From assembly GCA_028698995.1 (NCBI GenBank), contig JAQVVM010000005.1, positions 1 through 64,000 of the forward strand: a stretch of 64,000 nt of DNA. Direction: 5' to 3'. Positions within the stretch are counted from its first letter, which is position 1, and each line of letters opens with the position of its first letter. A program made the position numbers and the translations under genes. This document shows, piece by piece, positions 43,165 through 51,381 of the stretch. The notes beneath the pieces were generated by a model. That model was not told where the DNA came from. It made no database searches and saw only the letters and a list, made by a program, of their open reading frames with translations. This stretch comes from Bacteroidales bacterium. GTDB lineage: Bacteria; Bacteroidota; Bacteroidia; Bacteroidales; PXBB01.

Positions 43165-43740
43165 ATGGAACAACCAACAATAGAATTAGAATACGTTAAT
43201 TTCTTAAAAGAAAACAACCTTACAGAAGCACAAATGCCTTCAGAAATACGCAAACAAATTACCGTATTAAAAGCTCATGTAGGTAGGTATAAAAAAACAC
43301 CCACCGAATCACAAAAAAACACCATTACAAAACAAGATGTAACAGTTTGTGATTTAATAGCCGATTTTATTGAAGAAGGCATAAATGAAGAAGATGAAAA
43401 AGAAAAAGAATTAGCAGAAAAAAAGGCAGAAGAAGAACGTATTGCCAAACAAAAGGCTGAAGAAGATGAGAAAGCTAAAAAAGCAGCCGAAGAAAAAGAA
43501 AAAAACGAACTGCCACCAAAAAATACAGAAGAAGTAAAACAAACGCCACCACCAGCACAGTACTCACCGGAAGCACAACGCATGATGAAGGAAATAAACG
43601 AAGCATTAGAAAATGGTAAAATTAGCAAAAGCAAATTGCAAGAAATTATACAACGCAAACCAGCAGAGCCAACACAAATAGTAGGATCAATGAAATTACG
43701 CAAAGTATTTTTAAGAAATGAATATCAATTAGTAAACTAA
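43165..43740 (+). CDS. coiled-coil acidic protein
   Basis: 191 aa. N-terminal helical domain, then a TolA-like Ala/Glu/Lys coiled coil (about 75-120), a Pro-rich joint (KQTPPPAQYSPEA) and a helical C-terminus. No TM. Monocistronic between promoter and terminator. No family recognised. Confidence 0.7.
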   Translation: MEQPTIELEYVNFLKENNLTEAQMPSEIRKQITVLKAHVGRYKKTPTESQKNTITKQDVTVCDLIADFIEEGINEEDEKEKELAEKKAEEERIAKQKAEEDEKAKKAAEEKEKNELPPKNTEEVKQTPPPAQYSPEAQRMMKEINEALENGKISKSKLQEIIQRKPAEPTQIVGSMKLRKVFLRNEYQLVN

Positions 43741-43783
43741 CAATCCCTTTCTTTCTTTCTTTCACTTTCCATTTTTAGTTAAA

Positions 43784-43819
43784 AAATCCGTAAGAAATTT
43801 TTCTTACGGATTTTTTTTG
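43784..43819 (+). terminator. intrinsic terminator
   Basis: AAATCCGTAAGAAA (43784-43797) pairs with TTTCTTACGGATTT (43800-43813) followed by a T-run. Confidence 0.85.
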
Positions 43820-43890
43820 TTGTTAAAACATTGAAAAACAACAAAAAACAATTTATTTTGAAAGAAATTTTAAAAAATACTTTTTTTTCT

Positions 43891-43911
43891 GAAATATGTT
43901 TTATATTTTTG
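43891..43911 (+). promoter_or_regulatory. 21-bp shared extended promoter, + strand copy
   Basis: GAAATATGTTTTATA followed by TTTTTG, -7 element TATTTTTG at 43904-43911. The whole 21 bp is identical to the minus-strand copies at 54362-54382 and 58994-59014. ATG follows 33 bp later at 43945. Confidence 0.75.
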
Positions 43912-43944
43912 TCAGGAATTTAAGTTAAACTAAAAAAATAAGGT

Positions 43945-44385
43945 ATGAAAAAATTTGAAATTATAGCCTTTAAAAAAGAACGACACGAATGTGGGTTTAG
44001 ACTAAATCTAATCAATCATACAGATGTTTTTGTTAATCAATATAACGAAACATCCTATAGAATAGACAATCGTAAAAAAGAGTTGTTTATAGAAATTTAT
44101 TCCTATGAAAAAGAAATGGACTACACAACAAGTCCTGCTTCTAAAACAGATATTGACGATAAAACACATGTGGAAAAATGTGTTATTATAGGTAATAAAG
44201 CCAATATCCGTAAATTCCAAAAATTAATAGGATACTCTTCTCTTACTGAAGATGCCACAGAAAACCAAAAACATAACGATTTATTGGATACAATAGATAG
44301 TTTAAGAAGTGATATTACCATGCTATCACATGAAATAAATGAATTAAAAGAGTTCATTTCTAACATAAATAAAAACGAATTATAA
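43945..44385 (+). CDS. hypothetical protein of the shared-promoter class
   Basis: 146 aa. Alpha/beta N-domain and a coiled-coil C-terminus (about 105-143, DSLRSDITMLSHEINELKEF). First gene after the 21-bp promoter. No family recognised; an early regulatory protein would fit. Confidence 0.6.
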   Translation: MKKFEIIAFKKERHECGFRLNLINHTDVFVNQYNETSYRIDNRKKELFIEIYSYEKEMDYTTSPASKTDIDDKTHVEKCVIIGNKANIRKFQKLIGYSSLTEDATENQKHNDLLDTIDSLRSDITMLSHEINELKEFISNINKNEL

Positions 44386-44404
44386 AATTAAAAAAACAAC
44401 AACC

Positions 44405-44584
44405 ATGCTACAACAACCATCTATAACACTAAGAGAATACGTAAAAGAATTGGAGCCAATAGCACGATCTTACGGATTAAGGTTAAATCGCCTAAAAGAA
44501 TATAATAAAGCCGTCCTCATTAACAATCTTATAGAATATAAGGTGCAAACACTTATTAATAAATCTTTAAGAAGTAAAAAATAA
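44405..44584 (+). CDS. 59-aa helical hypothetical protein
   Basis: ATG 44405, TAA 44582-44584. Basic helical sequence (TLREYVKELEPIARSYGLRL), resembling a small DNA- or protein-binding fold. It fills the gap between two genes on the same strand. Confidence 0.55.
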   Translation: MLQQPSITLREYVKELEPIARSYGLRLNRLKEYNKAVLINNLIEYKVQTLINKSLRSKK

Positions 44585-44631
44585 CAAACAAAACAACCTT
44601 TTTTAAAGAGGCTAAACTAATAAAATAACTT

Positions 44632-44955
44632 ATGCTACCAAGAAGATACATACTTAATAAAATAAGCAAATTACGCCAAGAACTAAGAGAAGAAATTCAG
44701 TTATTATTTTCTATGTATGCCAAAAAGAATAAACCAATATTTGGTAAATCAGAACATAGAATAGTGTTTTTTAACAATATTATAGAAGCCACCGAGTTTG
44801 GATTTATAGACCCAATAAAAGTACAAGATAACGAAATAATTATTATACCCATTGGAAGTGATTTAGACCCAATAAAACTATCAAAAGTAATGAGTATAGA
44901 TGATTTAATGACAATATATGCTATTGCATTAGAATTAGAAGGAATAAAAAAATAA
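44632..44955 (+). CDS. hypothetical protein
   Basis: 107 aa. Basic helix at the N-terminus, beta-rich centre with ATEFGFIDPIKVQDNEII. No TM. No family recognised. Confidence 0.6.
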   Translation: MLPRRYILNKISKLRQELREEIQLLFSMYAKKNKPIFGKSEHRIVFFNNIIEATEFGFIDPIKVQDNEIIIIPIGSDLDPIKLSKVMSIDDLMTIYAIALELEGIKK

Positions 44956-45078
44956 AAAGACCATAAAAGGGCTATAAAAAGATTAATAGTCATAAAAAAA
45001 ACCAAAACATAACCAATAACAAGCTAATAAATAAGTTGTTATAAGTTAAATCAAAAGGGCTAAAAAAACTAATAAAAC

Positions 45079-45474
45079 ATGAAACTAAAACACGAAATAG
45101 ATTATAAAGGCTTAGAAGAGTTTTTGAAACAATTAACGTATCAAGAAATTGAAACAACCTGGAATAAGCCTGAACATCCAAAACTAATAGAAGGACATAC
45201 TAGAGATGAGATAGAATATTTTGACATGGATGCTTCTAAAATAAAAGAAGAATCTATTGTAGAACATGGAGAGCCTTTTTTAGTAGATGCTTTGGGGAAT
45301 GATTTATCAATAGTAATACTCTCTAAAAGATTGTATAAGTTACCCGATAACTCAAGGAGTATAAAAGCAAAGTTTGTAACCACTATAATAGACGATTGTA
45401 GTGCTATTTATGGCACACCATTAAACGGTTATTGGAAAATACCCAGCCAATTCATTAAAAAAATTAAAAAATAG
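45079..45474 (+). CDS. hypothetical protein
   Basis: 131 aa, mixed alpha/beta, acidic. Has LVDALGNDLSIVILSKRLYK and a short C-terminal segment YGTPLNGYWKIPSQF. No family recognised. Confidence 0.6.
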   Translation: MKLKHEIDYKGLEEFLKQLTYQEIETTWNKPEHPKLIEGHTRDEIEYFDMDASKIKEESIVEHGEPFLVDALGNDLSIVILSKRLYKLPDNSRSIKAKFVTTIIDDCSAIYGTPLNGYWKIPSQFIKKIKK

Positions 45475-45553
45475 AAGTTGAATATTGAAGACTGATAACT
45501 GAGTATTAGATATTGCGTCTTAGCGTCTTTGCGAGAAACAGAAACTAAAAAAA
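45475..45553 (+). repeat. GAAG/ACTGA and GCGTCTTAGCGTC repeats
   Basis: A 'gaagttgaatattgaagactgataactgag' type repeat is followed by gcgtcttagcgtctttgcg (45515-45533), then the ATG at 45554. Confidence 0.65.
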
Positions 45554-46120
45554 ATGAAAAAAAACAACCATAAAACAATAGAACAATTAGGATATACTAG
45601 AAATCAAATAGCAGACATTAGTGATATGTCTGGAATTGATACAGATAATGTATTATGTGTATTATCATTAGCTTCAAAAATAAAAAAACAACCAAAATTA
45701 GATAAATCATTAAACAATTACAGGTTAAAGTTAGCTGAAAAAGTAAAAATAGAAAAAACAGAAATATCACATGGATTACTTCAGTTTTTAACAGATATAG
45801 TTTACGAAACTAAATTGACAGATGTAGAAAGAGCAGAAGTAATTCTTAAAATTAGAGAAATTTTTGAAAAAGGTCTTTATGTAAATAATATAATTACAAG
45901 GTATTTTTTGAATTACCATATCAGGTTCATAAAAGACGAATGGATAAACACTTTAAATACCGAGTTAAACGATATTGCCACCTTATATAAACAAGTAGCC
46001 ATAAATAGTGCTTCTAAACACGAAAGTCCGGAAATAGTTGCACAAAAAGTAGTAGAAGATTATATTCTTAAATTTAATCCTGATTTAATGAGTATAAAAC
46101 TCCCTAAGCAAGAACACTAA
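45554..46120 (+). CDS. helical hypothetical protein
   Basis: 188 aa, almost all helical by composition, no TM. Begins with a HTH-like 'TIEQLGYTRNQIADISDMSG'. It lies 11 bp before the sigma/alpha-CTD gene and may be its partner. No family recognised. Confidence 0.6.
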   Translation: MKKNNHKTIEQLGYTRNQIADISDMSGIDTDNVLCVLSLASKIKKQPKLDKSLNNYRLKLAEKVKIEKTEISHGLLQFLTDIVYETKLTDVERAEVILKIREIFEKGLYVNNIITRYFLNYHIRFIKDEWINTLNTELNDIATLYKQVAINSASKHESPEIVAQKVVEDYILKFNPDLMSIKLPKQEH

Positions 46121-46131
46121 ACAATAAAACC

Positions 46132-46956
46132 ATGAAAGAACTGATATTAAAAAAACTAAGTCTTACCGAGCGTGGTGCCACATTTATATTAAGCAATAAA
46201 GATTTATGCAATAGAATAATGAATGAAACTCCAATTGATATTACTAAGTTTGCTAAAAAATATAATTTTTCTACAGGTTTTATAACAAAACTAATAAAAA
46301 ACGAATTAATAAGCTGGTTTGCTAATAAGCCATTAAATACAAATGGATGCCGAAAGTTTATTTTTGAAGAAGAAACTATTGAAGTAATAGGAAAAGGGCT
46401 GCACTACCCAAGTTTTTTCAGTGCAGCAAATAAAACAGTTGATTTATTCCTGCAACTAGCAGAAAAAATACATCCAAACCCTATAGAATTAACATTAATA
46501 AAAGCTGCATTTATAGAAAAAGACAGCTACAAACAAATAGCCGAAACATTAGGAGTTAAAGAACATACTGCGGGAGATTTAGTAAGAAAATCAACAACCA
46601 AAACCAAGCGATGGATACATAAATTAAATACCACCGAAGAATTAAATAAAAAAATTGCCGAGCAAGAAGTATATTTAAAAAGCCTAAATTATTTAGTAAA
46701 ACAAGCCGAACATAAAACAGAAGAAGTGGTTTCTAAATATGAAAATGTAAAAGTTATAGCAGCCAATCTATCCGATTATGATTTATCAATTAGATCATTA
46801 AACGCTTTAAAAACAGCAGATATAGAAACCGTAGGAGATTTAATACAATATGATATAAAATATTTGGACAGAATAAGAAATTTTGGTAAAAAAACAAAGC
46901 AAGAAATAGTAGAGTTTGTGCATGATTTAGGATTAAAATTTAAAAACGAAGAATAA
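46132..46956 (+). CDS. transcription factor: sigma-4-like HTH fused to RNAP alpha C-terminal domain
   Basis: 274 aa. A possible HTH near 35-58 (DITKFAKKYNFSTGFITKLI). Residues about 118-165 have a sigma-region-4-like HTH (ELTLIKAAFIEKDSYKQIAE, LGVKEHTAGDLVRK). A coiled coil at 170-205 leads to a C-terminal domain (212-270) with the alpha-CTD signature: LSDYDLSIRSLNALKTADI, TVGDLIQYD, LDRIRNFGKKTKQEI. In host alpha this domain contacts UP elements, activators and sigma. Probably redirects host RNA polymerase to viral promoters. Confidence 0.8.
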   Translation: MKELILKKLSLTERGATFILSNKDLCNRIMNETPIDITKFAKKYNFSTGFITKLIKNELISWFANKPLNTNGCRKFIFEEETIEVIGKGLHYPSFFSAANKTVDLFLQLAEKIHPNPIELTLIKAAFIEKDSYKQIAETLGVKEHTAGDLVRKSTTKTKRWIHKLNTTEELNKKIAEQEVYLKSLNYLVKQAEHKTEEVVSKYENVKVIAANLSDYDLSIRSLNALKTADIETVGDLIQYDIKYLDRIRNFGKKTKQEIVEFVHDLGLKFKNEE

Positions 46957-46958
46957 AT

Positions 46959-46989
46959 TTGGTTAAAAACCAAACAATAATTATATTTG
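46959..46989 (+). promoter_or_regulatory. promoter TTG-N20-TATATTTG
   Basis: TTG 46959-46961, 20-bp spacer, TATATTTG 46982-46989, upstream of the ATG at 47021. Confidence 0.7.
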
Positions 46990-47020
46990 TACTTTGTTAA
47001 CAACCTCATAAACTAACTTC

Positions 47021-47239
47021 ATGAAACCAACCCACCTTTTTACCACAAACCTTGGTAGATATTTACTATCAGCAATATTATTAATCTCCGGAGTATTTTC
47101 GCAATACAGTACCATAGATTTTTTAGCAACCGAGTGTGTAATTTTTGAAATAACCCCAATATTAGGAGTAATATTAATGATAGGGCAATTTATTTATCAT
47201 GTTATTTCTGCTATTGCAACAAATATAAGGAACTCATAA
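47021..47239 (+). CDS. small membrane protein, two TM segments
   Basis: 72 aa, hydrophobic at about 10-30 and 42-65. First gene of a short operon. No family recognised. Confidence 0.6.
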   Translation: MKPTHLFTTNLGRYLLSAILLISGVFSQYSTIDFLATECVIFEITPILGVILMIGQFIYHVISAIATNIRNS

Positions 47240-47285
47240 GTGTTTTTACCTAAACTTATAACCTCATAAACCATAAACTAATTAT

Positions 47286-47696
47286 ATGTTTTTATCATTA
47301 TTTTTCTTCATTTTAGCAGCCGTTTGTAATGCCTTAATGGATAAAATTCAATTCCATTGGTACAAATTTAGATGGAAAGACAAGCTAAATCCACAATATT
47401 GGAATCCGGCAATTAGTTGGAAAAATAAATACATTGATAACAATCCTATAAAAGGATTAAAATATAAAGGAGTTTTTGGGTTTTTAGCCAATTTTTTAGA
47501 TGCTTGGCACCTCTTTAAAATGATAATGATAATTTCCTTTGCATTGTGTGCAATATGCTTCCCCGTAGCATTCAAGTTTTGTATTTTTAGCAGCTATTGG
47601 CTAAACGGATTACTCTGGCTAATAATATTAGGGGCAGCATGGAATATTCCTTTTAATTATTGCTTTCATAAAGTATTCAACAAAAAAACAGTATAA
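47286..47696 (+). CDS. membrane protein, three hydrophobic segments
   Basis: 136 aa. TM-like at 2-18, 75-98 and 103-122, aromatic-rich loop WYKFRWKDKLNPQYWNP. No family recognised. Preceded by the AT leader. Confidence 0.6.
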   Translation: MFLSLFFFILAAVCNALMDKIQFHWYKFRWKDKLNPQYWNPAISWKNKYIDNNPIKGLKYKGVFGFLANFLDAWHLFKMIMIISFALCAICFPVAFKFCIFSSYWLNGLLWLIILGAAWNIPFNYCFHKVFNKKTV

Positions 47697-47777
47697 ACTA
47701 AAAAAGTGAATAGTGAATGGTGAATGGTGAATTGTCAAATTTCACTTTCATTAATATATAAACTAAAAACTAAAAAA

Positions 47778-48236
47778 ATGAGTTACGACAGTAAAGCAGA
47801 CACTTTATTACATATTAAAAGAGTAAATCAATTAATGACTGAAGCAGCAAGTGAATTAATTAGACGTGCCAATGTGCATGATGATTCAAAACTTAAAAGT
47901 CCGGAAAAAGAATTATTTGATGAGTTCACACCAAAACTTAAAGATTGTGTGTATGGAAGTGATGAATATAAAGAGTTTTTAAAAGGGTTAAAGGTGGCAC
48001 TTGATCATCATTATAAAAATAATAGCCACCATCCTGAGCATTATGAAAATGGAGTAAATGGATTTGATTTATTTGATTTGATAGAAATGTTTTTTGATTG
48101 GAAAGCAGCAACAGAAAGAACTAAAGATGGCAACATTATAAAGTCTATTGAAATAAACAAAGAAAGGTTTAAATTATCTGACCAACTTTGTGATATTATG
48201 AAAAATACAGCAATTCGTTTAGGATATAATCAATAA
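47778..48236 (+). CDS. DUF5662-like protein
   Basis: 152 aa from ATG 47778, preferred over an upstream ATG (47724) because the added residues come from a 'gtgaatggtgaatggtg' repeat. HDDSKLKSPEKELFDEF, LDHHYKNNSHHPEHYENG and FDWKAATERTKDGN match the phage DUF5662 pattern with many His/Asp, possibly a metal-binding hydrolase. Confidence 0.7.
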   Translation: MSYDSKADTLLHIKRVNQLMTEAASELIRRANVHDDSKLKSPEKELFDEFTPKLKDCVYGSDEYKEFLKGLKVALDHHYKNNSHHPEHYENGVNGFDLFDLIEMFFDWKAATERTKDGNIIKSIEINKERFKLSDQLCDIMKNTAIRLGYNQ

Positions 48237-48299
48237 AAATTGCGTCTTAGCGTCTTTACGAGAACTAAACTCTTAAACTCATAACCTCATAAAATAAAC

Positions 48300-48647
48300 A
48301 TGAAAACATACGTCTCTGGAAAAATATCCGGTATAGAAGAAATAGCACCTTTTTTATTTGCTGAAGCAGAAATTGAGCTAAAAAAACAAGGCTTTAAAGT
48401 AGTAAATCCATTAACCATAAATCACGATCATGATTTAAGTTGGGAAAGCTACATGAAAGAAGACATAAAAGAAATGTGCGATTGCCAAGCGATATACATG
48501 TTAAGCAATTGGTATAATAGCCGTGGAGCTATAATAGAACACGATTTAGCCAAAAAACTAAAGTTTAAAATGATTTACGAAAAAGAACTTACCTTTTTTC
48601 AAAAATTAAAATTAGCTTATATGCGGTTTTTAATAAGAAATTCCTAA
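48300..48647 (+). CDS. DUF4406-like nucleoside deoxyribosyltransferase-fold protein
   Basis: 115 aa. MKTYVSGKISGIEE, FKVVNPLTINHDHDLSWESYM, CDCQAIYMLSNWYNSRGA and IEHDLAKKL are the standard motifs of this phage family, related to nucleoside 2-deoxyribosyltransferases. Likely nucleotide metabolism. The stop lies inside the 5' strand of a structured RNA. Confidence 0.75.
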   Translation: MKTYVSGKISGIEEIAPFLFAEAEIELKKQGFKVVNPLTINHDHDLSWESYMKEDIKEMCDCQAIYMLSNWYNSRGAIIEHDLAKKLKFKMIYEKELTFFQKLKLAYMRFLIRNS

Positions 48648-48757
48648 TTGGTGTGGGGTTAAAGTATTCCATGGCTAGTGGACAAGTACCACAACCGTAA
48701 GTGCCTAAAACTTACCATGCCCCGATACGGTCAGGAATACGCCAATTAGGATTTTTT
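48643..48757 (+). ncRNA. multibranched structured RNA candidate
   Basis: Nested perfect stems CCTAATTGG/CCAATTAGG (48643-48651, 48742-48750) and GTATTCC/GGAATAC (48664-48670, 48734-48740) enclose GTGG/CCAC (48678-48692), GTAAGT/ACTTAC (48697-48715, 7-nt loop) and CCG-ATA-CGG (48722-48730). GGGG (48655-48658) could pair with CCCC in a pseudoknot. Eight T follow (48752-48759). The outer stem includes the stop of the preceding gene. Not a tRNA; no known class assigned. Confidence 0.6.
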
Positions 48758-48760
48758 TTG

Positions 48761-48768
48761 TACCTTTG
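48761..48768 (+). promoter_or_regulatory. -7 element TACCTTTG of small RNA 1
   Basis: TACCTTTG starts right after the T-run of the structured RNA. Predicted start of transcription about 48775. Confidence 0.55.
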
Positions 48769-48774
48769 TAAAAC

Positions 48775-48895
48775 AATATGAAGTAATTAATTTACTTTTT
48801 TCCCCTAAGATGGGAATTCTTAGGCCCGACATTCTATATGAGTGTTTAGAATGCAAAAAAGAGGCAGCAACTTTAAGTTAACTGCCTCTTTTATT
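48775..48895 (+). ncRNA. small RNA 1, three hairpins with terminator
   Basis: Three hairpins in series: CCTAAGA/TCTTAGG (48804-48824), CATTCTA/TAGAATG (48830-48853), and terminator GAGGCAG/CTGCCTC (48861-48888, inner stem AACTT/AAGTT) followed by TTTTATTTT. No convincing ORF; the 60-codon open frame from 48842 would cross the terminator. Confidence 0.6.
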
Positions 48896-48964
48896 TTGCT
48901 ATTGATCACAAGTTTCGACACCACAAATATACTAAAAAAGTTTAATTATAAAGTAATATTTACT

Positions 48965-49056
48965 TATTTTTGTAAAACAATAACACCCAAAAGTGTTCCC
49001 TCCCTCAAATTTTATTTTGAGTAATCCCTTAGTTGAAAAACTAGGGGATTTATTTT
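48965..49056 (+). ncRNA. small RNA 2 with promoter and terminator
   Basis: -7 TATTTTTG at 48965-48972, then hairpins ACAC/GTGT (48983-48996), CTCAAA/TTTGAG (49003-49020 region) and terminator AATCCC..TTAGTT / AACTA..GGGGATT (49023-49050) with a T-rich tail. The layout copies small RNA 1. Confidence 0.55.
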
Positions 49057-49059
49057 ATA

Positions 49060-49172
49060 AAACAGAAGAGCCTACACAATAAATTGGTAGGCTCAACACT
49101 CAAGCAGCACTTACATATTTTATTACTGGCTAATGAGCATGGGGTTAAATAAAAAGGCTTCATTCGACAAGA
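49060..49172 (-). ncRNA. small RNA 3, minus strand
   Basis: -7 TATATTTG on the minus strand (49185-49178). The RNA would run to the hairpin GAGCCTAC/GTAGGCTC (49068-49094) followed on that strand by a T-rich tail. It faces small RNA 2 tail to tail. No ORF seen. Confidence 0.45.
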
Positions 49173-49247
49173 TACTGCAAATATAATAATAAAAAACACA
49201 TTCGTGCATTCGTGGCAAATTTTTCACCATTCACTATTCACAACTCA
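49173..49247. repeat. intergenic repeats (ATTCGTGCATTCGTGGC; CACCATTCACTATTCAC)
   Basis: Two repeat types before the methyltransferase stop: 'attcgtgcattcgtggc' (49201-49216, also at 43002-43048) and 'caccattcactattcac' (49225-49241, inverse of the 'gtgaatagtgaatggtg' copies at 47705 and 54951). Confidence 0.65.
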
Positions 49248-50594
49248 CTACTCATAATACCCCAACAAATGGCAAATAACATCCACCGTCCAACCGTTCC
49301 CAAGCATTTTATACATTTGTGTTTCACTTACTATTTTTTCTCCATTTTCATCAAATAAATAGTCATCATCTACAGTTTGCAGCCTGCAACATTCAATAGG
49401 GGTTAATCTTCTTATTTTTCCATAAAGAGAATGGTTATCTTTTATAGCATGTGTTCCACTACTCATTTGGGCCATTAATGCTGGTGAAATTCCCTCTGGA
49501 CTATAAACCCTATTTTGTTGAAAAGGCTGACATCCATTACTCTCTTTACTTTCGTTTAATTGAATAACTTTTTGCCTCCCAGGTTTAATATCTAAAGCAC
49601 CACTTTTCCCATCCTCAAAATAAGCACGGTTGTCTTGTTCATAACCACTACCAAAAAGTATATAATTATCTTTTTGCACACTAGTAAGGGTATTGGTTTT
49701 ACCATCATTCCTACATTCTAATTGTTGTGTATTTTTAGTTTTAGAGTTAGCATCTTCAGTTGGTCTGCCTCGTTGGGCTACAATATAAGTATCATCAACA
49801 CCCATTTTATGATACCTAGAAGTTAAACAGTTTGATTTATCATTTTCATCTTTTGGTTTAAACTCAAATCCATTTCCTCTTTCTTTATGAACTTCATTAT
49901 GATTAACAAATCCAGATAACATCTTATCACTTAAAAAATACTTTTCATCTACTTCTTTTTGTAAAATATCTTTAAGTAAAATACCTTTATCTTTAGGTTG
50001 TTTTATTATGTGTTTCATTTCTCCAAAAAAACCATCGGGAGCCATTCCCATGTTTGTCCAATATAAACGTTTTCGGTTTTGTGCAGAAACTTTGCTACTA
50101 TTTATTAAAATAGGATGTACTCCAATAGCTTTTGTTAAAATGCTTTCCCACTTTTTGCCCATTACCACGTTTTCTAACAAAAACTTTACATTGGGGTTTG
50201 TTTCCCTAATTTCGGTAAGTATTCGCATGTATTCCCAAAACAAATAACTTTGCCCTTCAAACTCAAAACCTTCTTTTTTTAATTTAAGGTATTCTTCTAA
50301 GGTTAGTATTTCGGTATTACAGGAAGTTGTCATTCCTTTACGTTTACCGGCAAAAGAAAAACTTTGGCAAGGGGATCCTCCAGCTAATAAATCTATTTTT
50401 GGCAAAGTAGAAACATCTATATCTACCACACTGCCCAATTGTATGGTGTTAGGGTAGTTTGCCTGCGTAACCTTTATAGCATGTTTATCTATTTCGGAGG
50501 CAAAATACTTTCCGTAAGTTATTTTATTACGATTAATGGCTTGTTGTAAGCAGCTCATTCCGTCAAAAAGGCTTAGTATGTTTTCAATGTGCAT
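49248..50594 (-). CDS. DNA (cytosine-5) methyltransferase
   Basis: 448 aa, full motif set: FDGMSC (motif I, 10-15), GGSPCQSFSFAGKRKGM with catalytic Cys77 (IV), LLENV (VI), QNRKRLYWTN (VIII), a long target-recognition region (about 200-390), RRLTPIECCRLQT (IX) and MLGNGWTVDVI (X). It methylates cytosine in a specific site. No endonuclease gene is adjacent, so self-protection against host restriction is the likely role. Confidence 0.92.
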   Translation of the reverse strand: MHIENILSLFDGMSCLQQAINRNKITYGKYFASEIDKHAIKVTQANYPNTIQLGSVVDIDVSTLPKIDLLAGGSPCQSFSFAGKRKGMTTSCNTEILTLEEYLKLKKEGFEFEGQSYLFWEYMRILTEIRETNPNVKFLLENVVMGKKWESILTKAIGVHPILINSSKVSAQNRKRLYWTNMGMAPDGFFGEMKHIIKQPKDKGILLKDILQKEVDEKYFLSDKMLSGFVNHNEVHKERGNGFEFKPKDENDKSNCLTSRYHKMGVDDTYIVAQRGRPTEDANSKTKNTQQLECRNDGKTNTLTSVQKDNYILFGSGYEQDNRAYFEDGKSGALDIKPGRQKVIQLNESKESNGCQPFQQNRVYSPEGISPALMAQMSSGTHAIKDNHSLYGKIRRLTPIECCRLQTVDDDYLFDENGEKIVSETQMYKMLGNGWTVDVICHLLGYYE

Positions 50595-50631
50595 GATTAG
50601 TTTAAGAGTTTATGGGGTTATTTTTACCGCA

Positions 50632-50695
50632 AAGACGCAAATTTTTTGATTTAGTATCACAACTACATCCCTTTGGGAGGGTTGGGGTGGGAATT
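50632..50695 (-). repeat. inverted GCGTCTT repeat and CCCTTTGGGAGGG repeat
   Basis: A minus-oriented piece of the GCGTCTTTGCG repeat (about 50632-50641) and the 'catccctttgggagggttgggg' type (50667-50690), part of which encodes the C-terminus of the next minus-strand gene (NPPKGM). Confidence 0.6.
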
Positions 50696-50953
50696 CAGCC
50701 AATCTCTTAATTCTTGTTGCATTTCCGGAGAGAAAATAGTACTATCAAATGCACCAAATTTACTTTTATAACCCAAGATATATTTTATGGAATACCACAA
50801 TCTTTTAAAAAAATTACGGTGTGTAATTAAATGCGGTTCGGCATACAATTCCTTATCATCAGGATCATACCAAAAAGCTATTTGGTGTTCCAAACTATTA
50901 CAATCGCATACAAAAATTTTTCGTTCTAATTGTTGTTTGTTGTTTAGTATCAT
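50663..50953 (-). CDS. small phage protein (EHQ/GYKS family)
   Basis: 96 aa. Pattern FVCDCNSLEHQIAFWYDPDD, HLITHRNFFKRLWYSIKYIL and GYKSKFGAFD is common in phage genomes, function unknown. The C-terminal 'SHPNPPKGM' is encoded by an intergenic-type repeat. Confidence 0.65.
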   Translation of the reverse strand: MILNNKQQLERKIFVCDCNSLEHQIAFWYDPDDKELYAEPHLITHRNFFKRLWYSIKYILGYKSKFGAFDSTIFSPEMQQELRDWLNSHPNPPKGM

Positions 50954-50965
50954 AAATTATTATTT

Positions 50966-51379
50966 TTAAGGTTTGGGTTTCACATCCTCATCAACATGTC
51001 CGGTAATTTCATACTCATATTGTTTTAATTCATCAGCTAAAAGACACCCTAAACTTTTATCTTTCTTAAAACTATTATCCAACATCCAAGCTCCTTTTTC
51101 TTTACACCAATAAACTTGCTGTTTAGATTGTATTTCCCCCTTATCTGTTTCTATCCAATCACTTAAAATATCTCCATCATATATTTCGATTCCGTTCTTA
51201 TCTTTAAAACCGGTAAACATTCGAGGAGTAGTACTTCCCATATAAACACAGCCATCGGTTGAGGGAAAAAACATTCCATAAGTTCCTTTGTCATCATTAC
51301 CACAAGTAAGTGTTGGTGAATAAAAGTATTTAAACTTATTCACTCCCTTCCAAAAAGCTCTAAATTTTAATTCTTCCAT
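50966..51379 (-). CDS. YopX family phage protein
   Basis: 137 aa. ELKFRAFWKGVNKF, MFTGFKDKNGIEIYDGDIL and EITGHVDE are the hallmark segments of the YopX family found in many phages. Molecular role unknown. Part of the minus-strand modification operon. Confidence 0.85.
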   Translation of the reverse strand: MEELKFRAFWKGVNKFKYFYSPTLTCGNDDKGTYGMFFPSTDGCVYMGSTTPRMFTGFKDKNGIEIYDGDILSDWIETDKGEIQSKQQVYWCKEKGAWMLDNSFKKDKSLGCLLADELKQYEYEITGHVDEDVKPKP

Positions 51380-51381
51380 TG

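Noticed and set aside
47724-47777. N-terminal extension of the DUF5662-like gene
   Set aside because: The added codons lie in a 'gtgaatggtgaat' intergenic repeat; the ATG at 47778 follows an A-rich leader.
48643-48757. tRNA gene
   Set aside because: It has a 7-nt loop arm but lacks the T-loop consensus and a standard 7-bp acceptor geometry.
48842-49024. 60-codon ORF on the + strand
   Set aside because: It crosses the terminator of small RNA 1 and the promoter of small RNA 2 and has no convincing protein features.
50008-50247. ORF on the + strand inside the C5 methyltransferase
   Set aside because: The minus-strand gene has all methyltransferase motifs; this is its antisense shadow.
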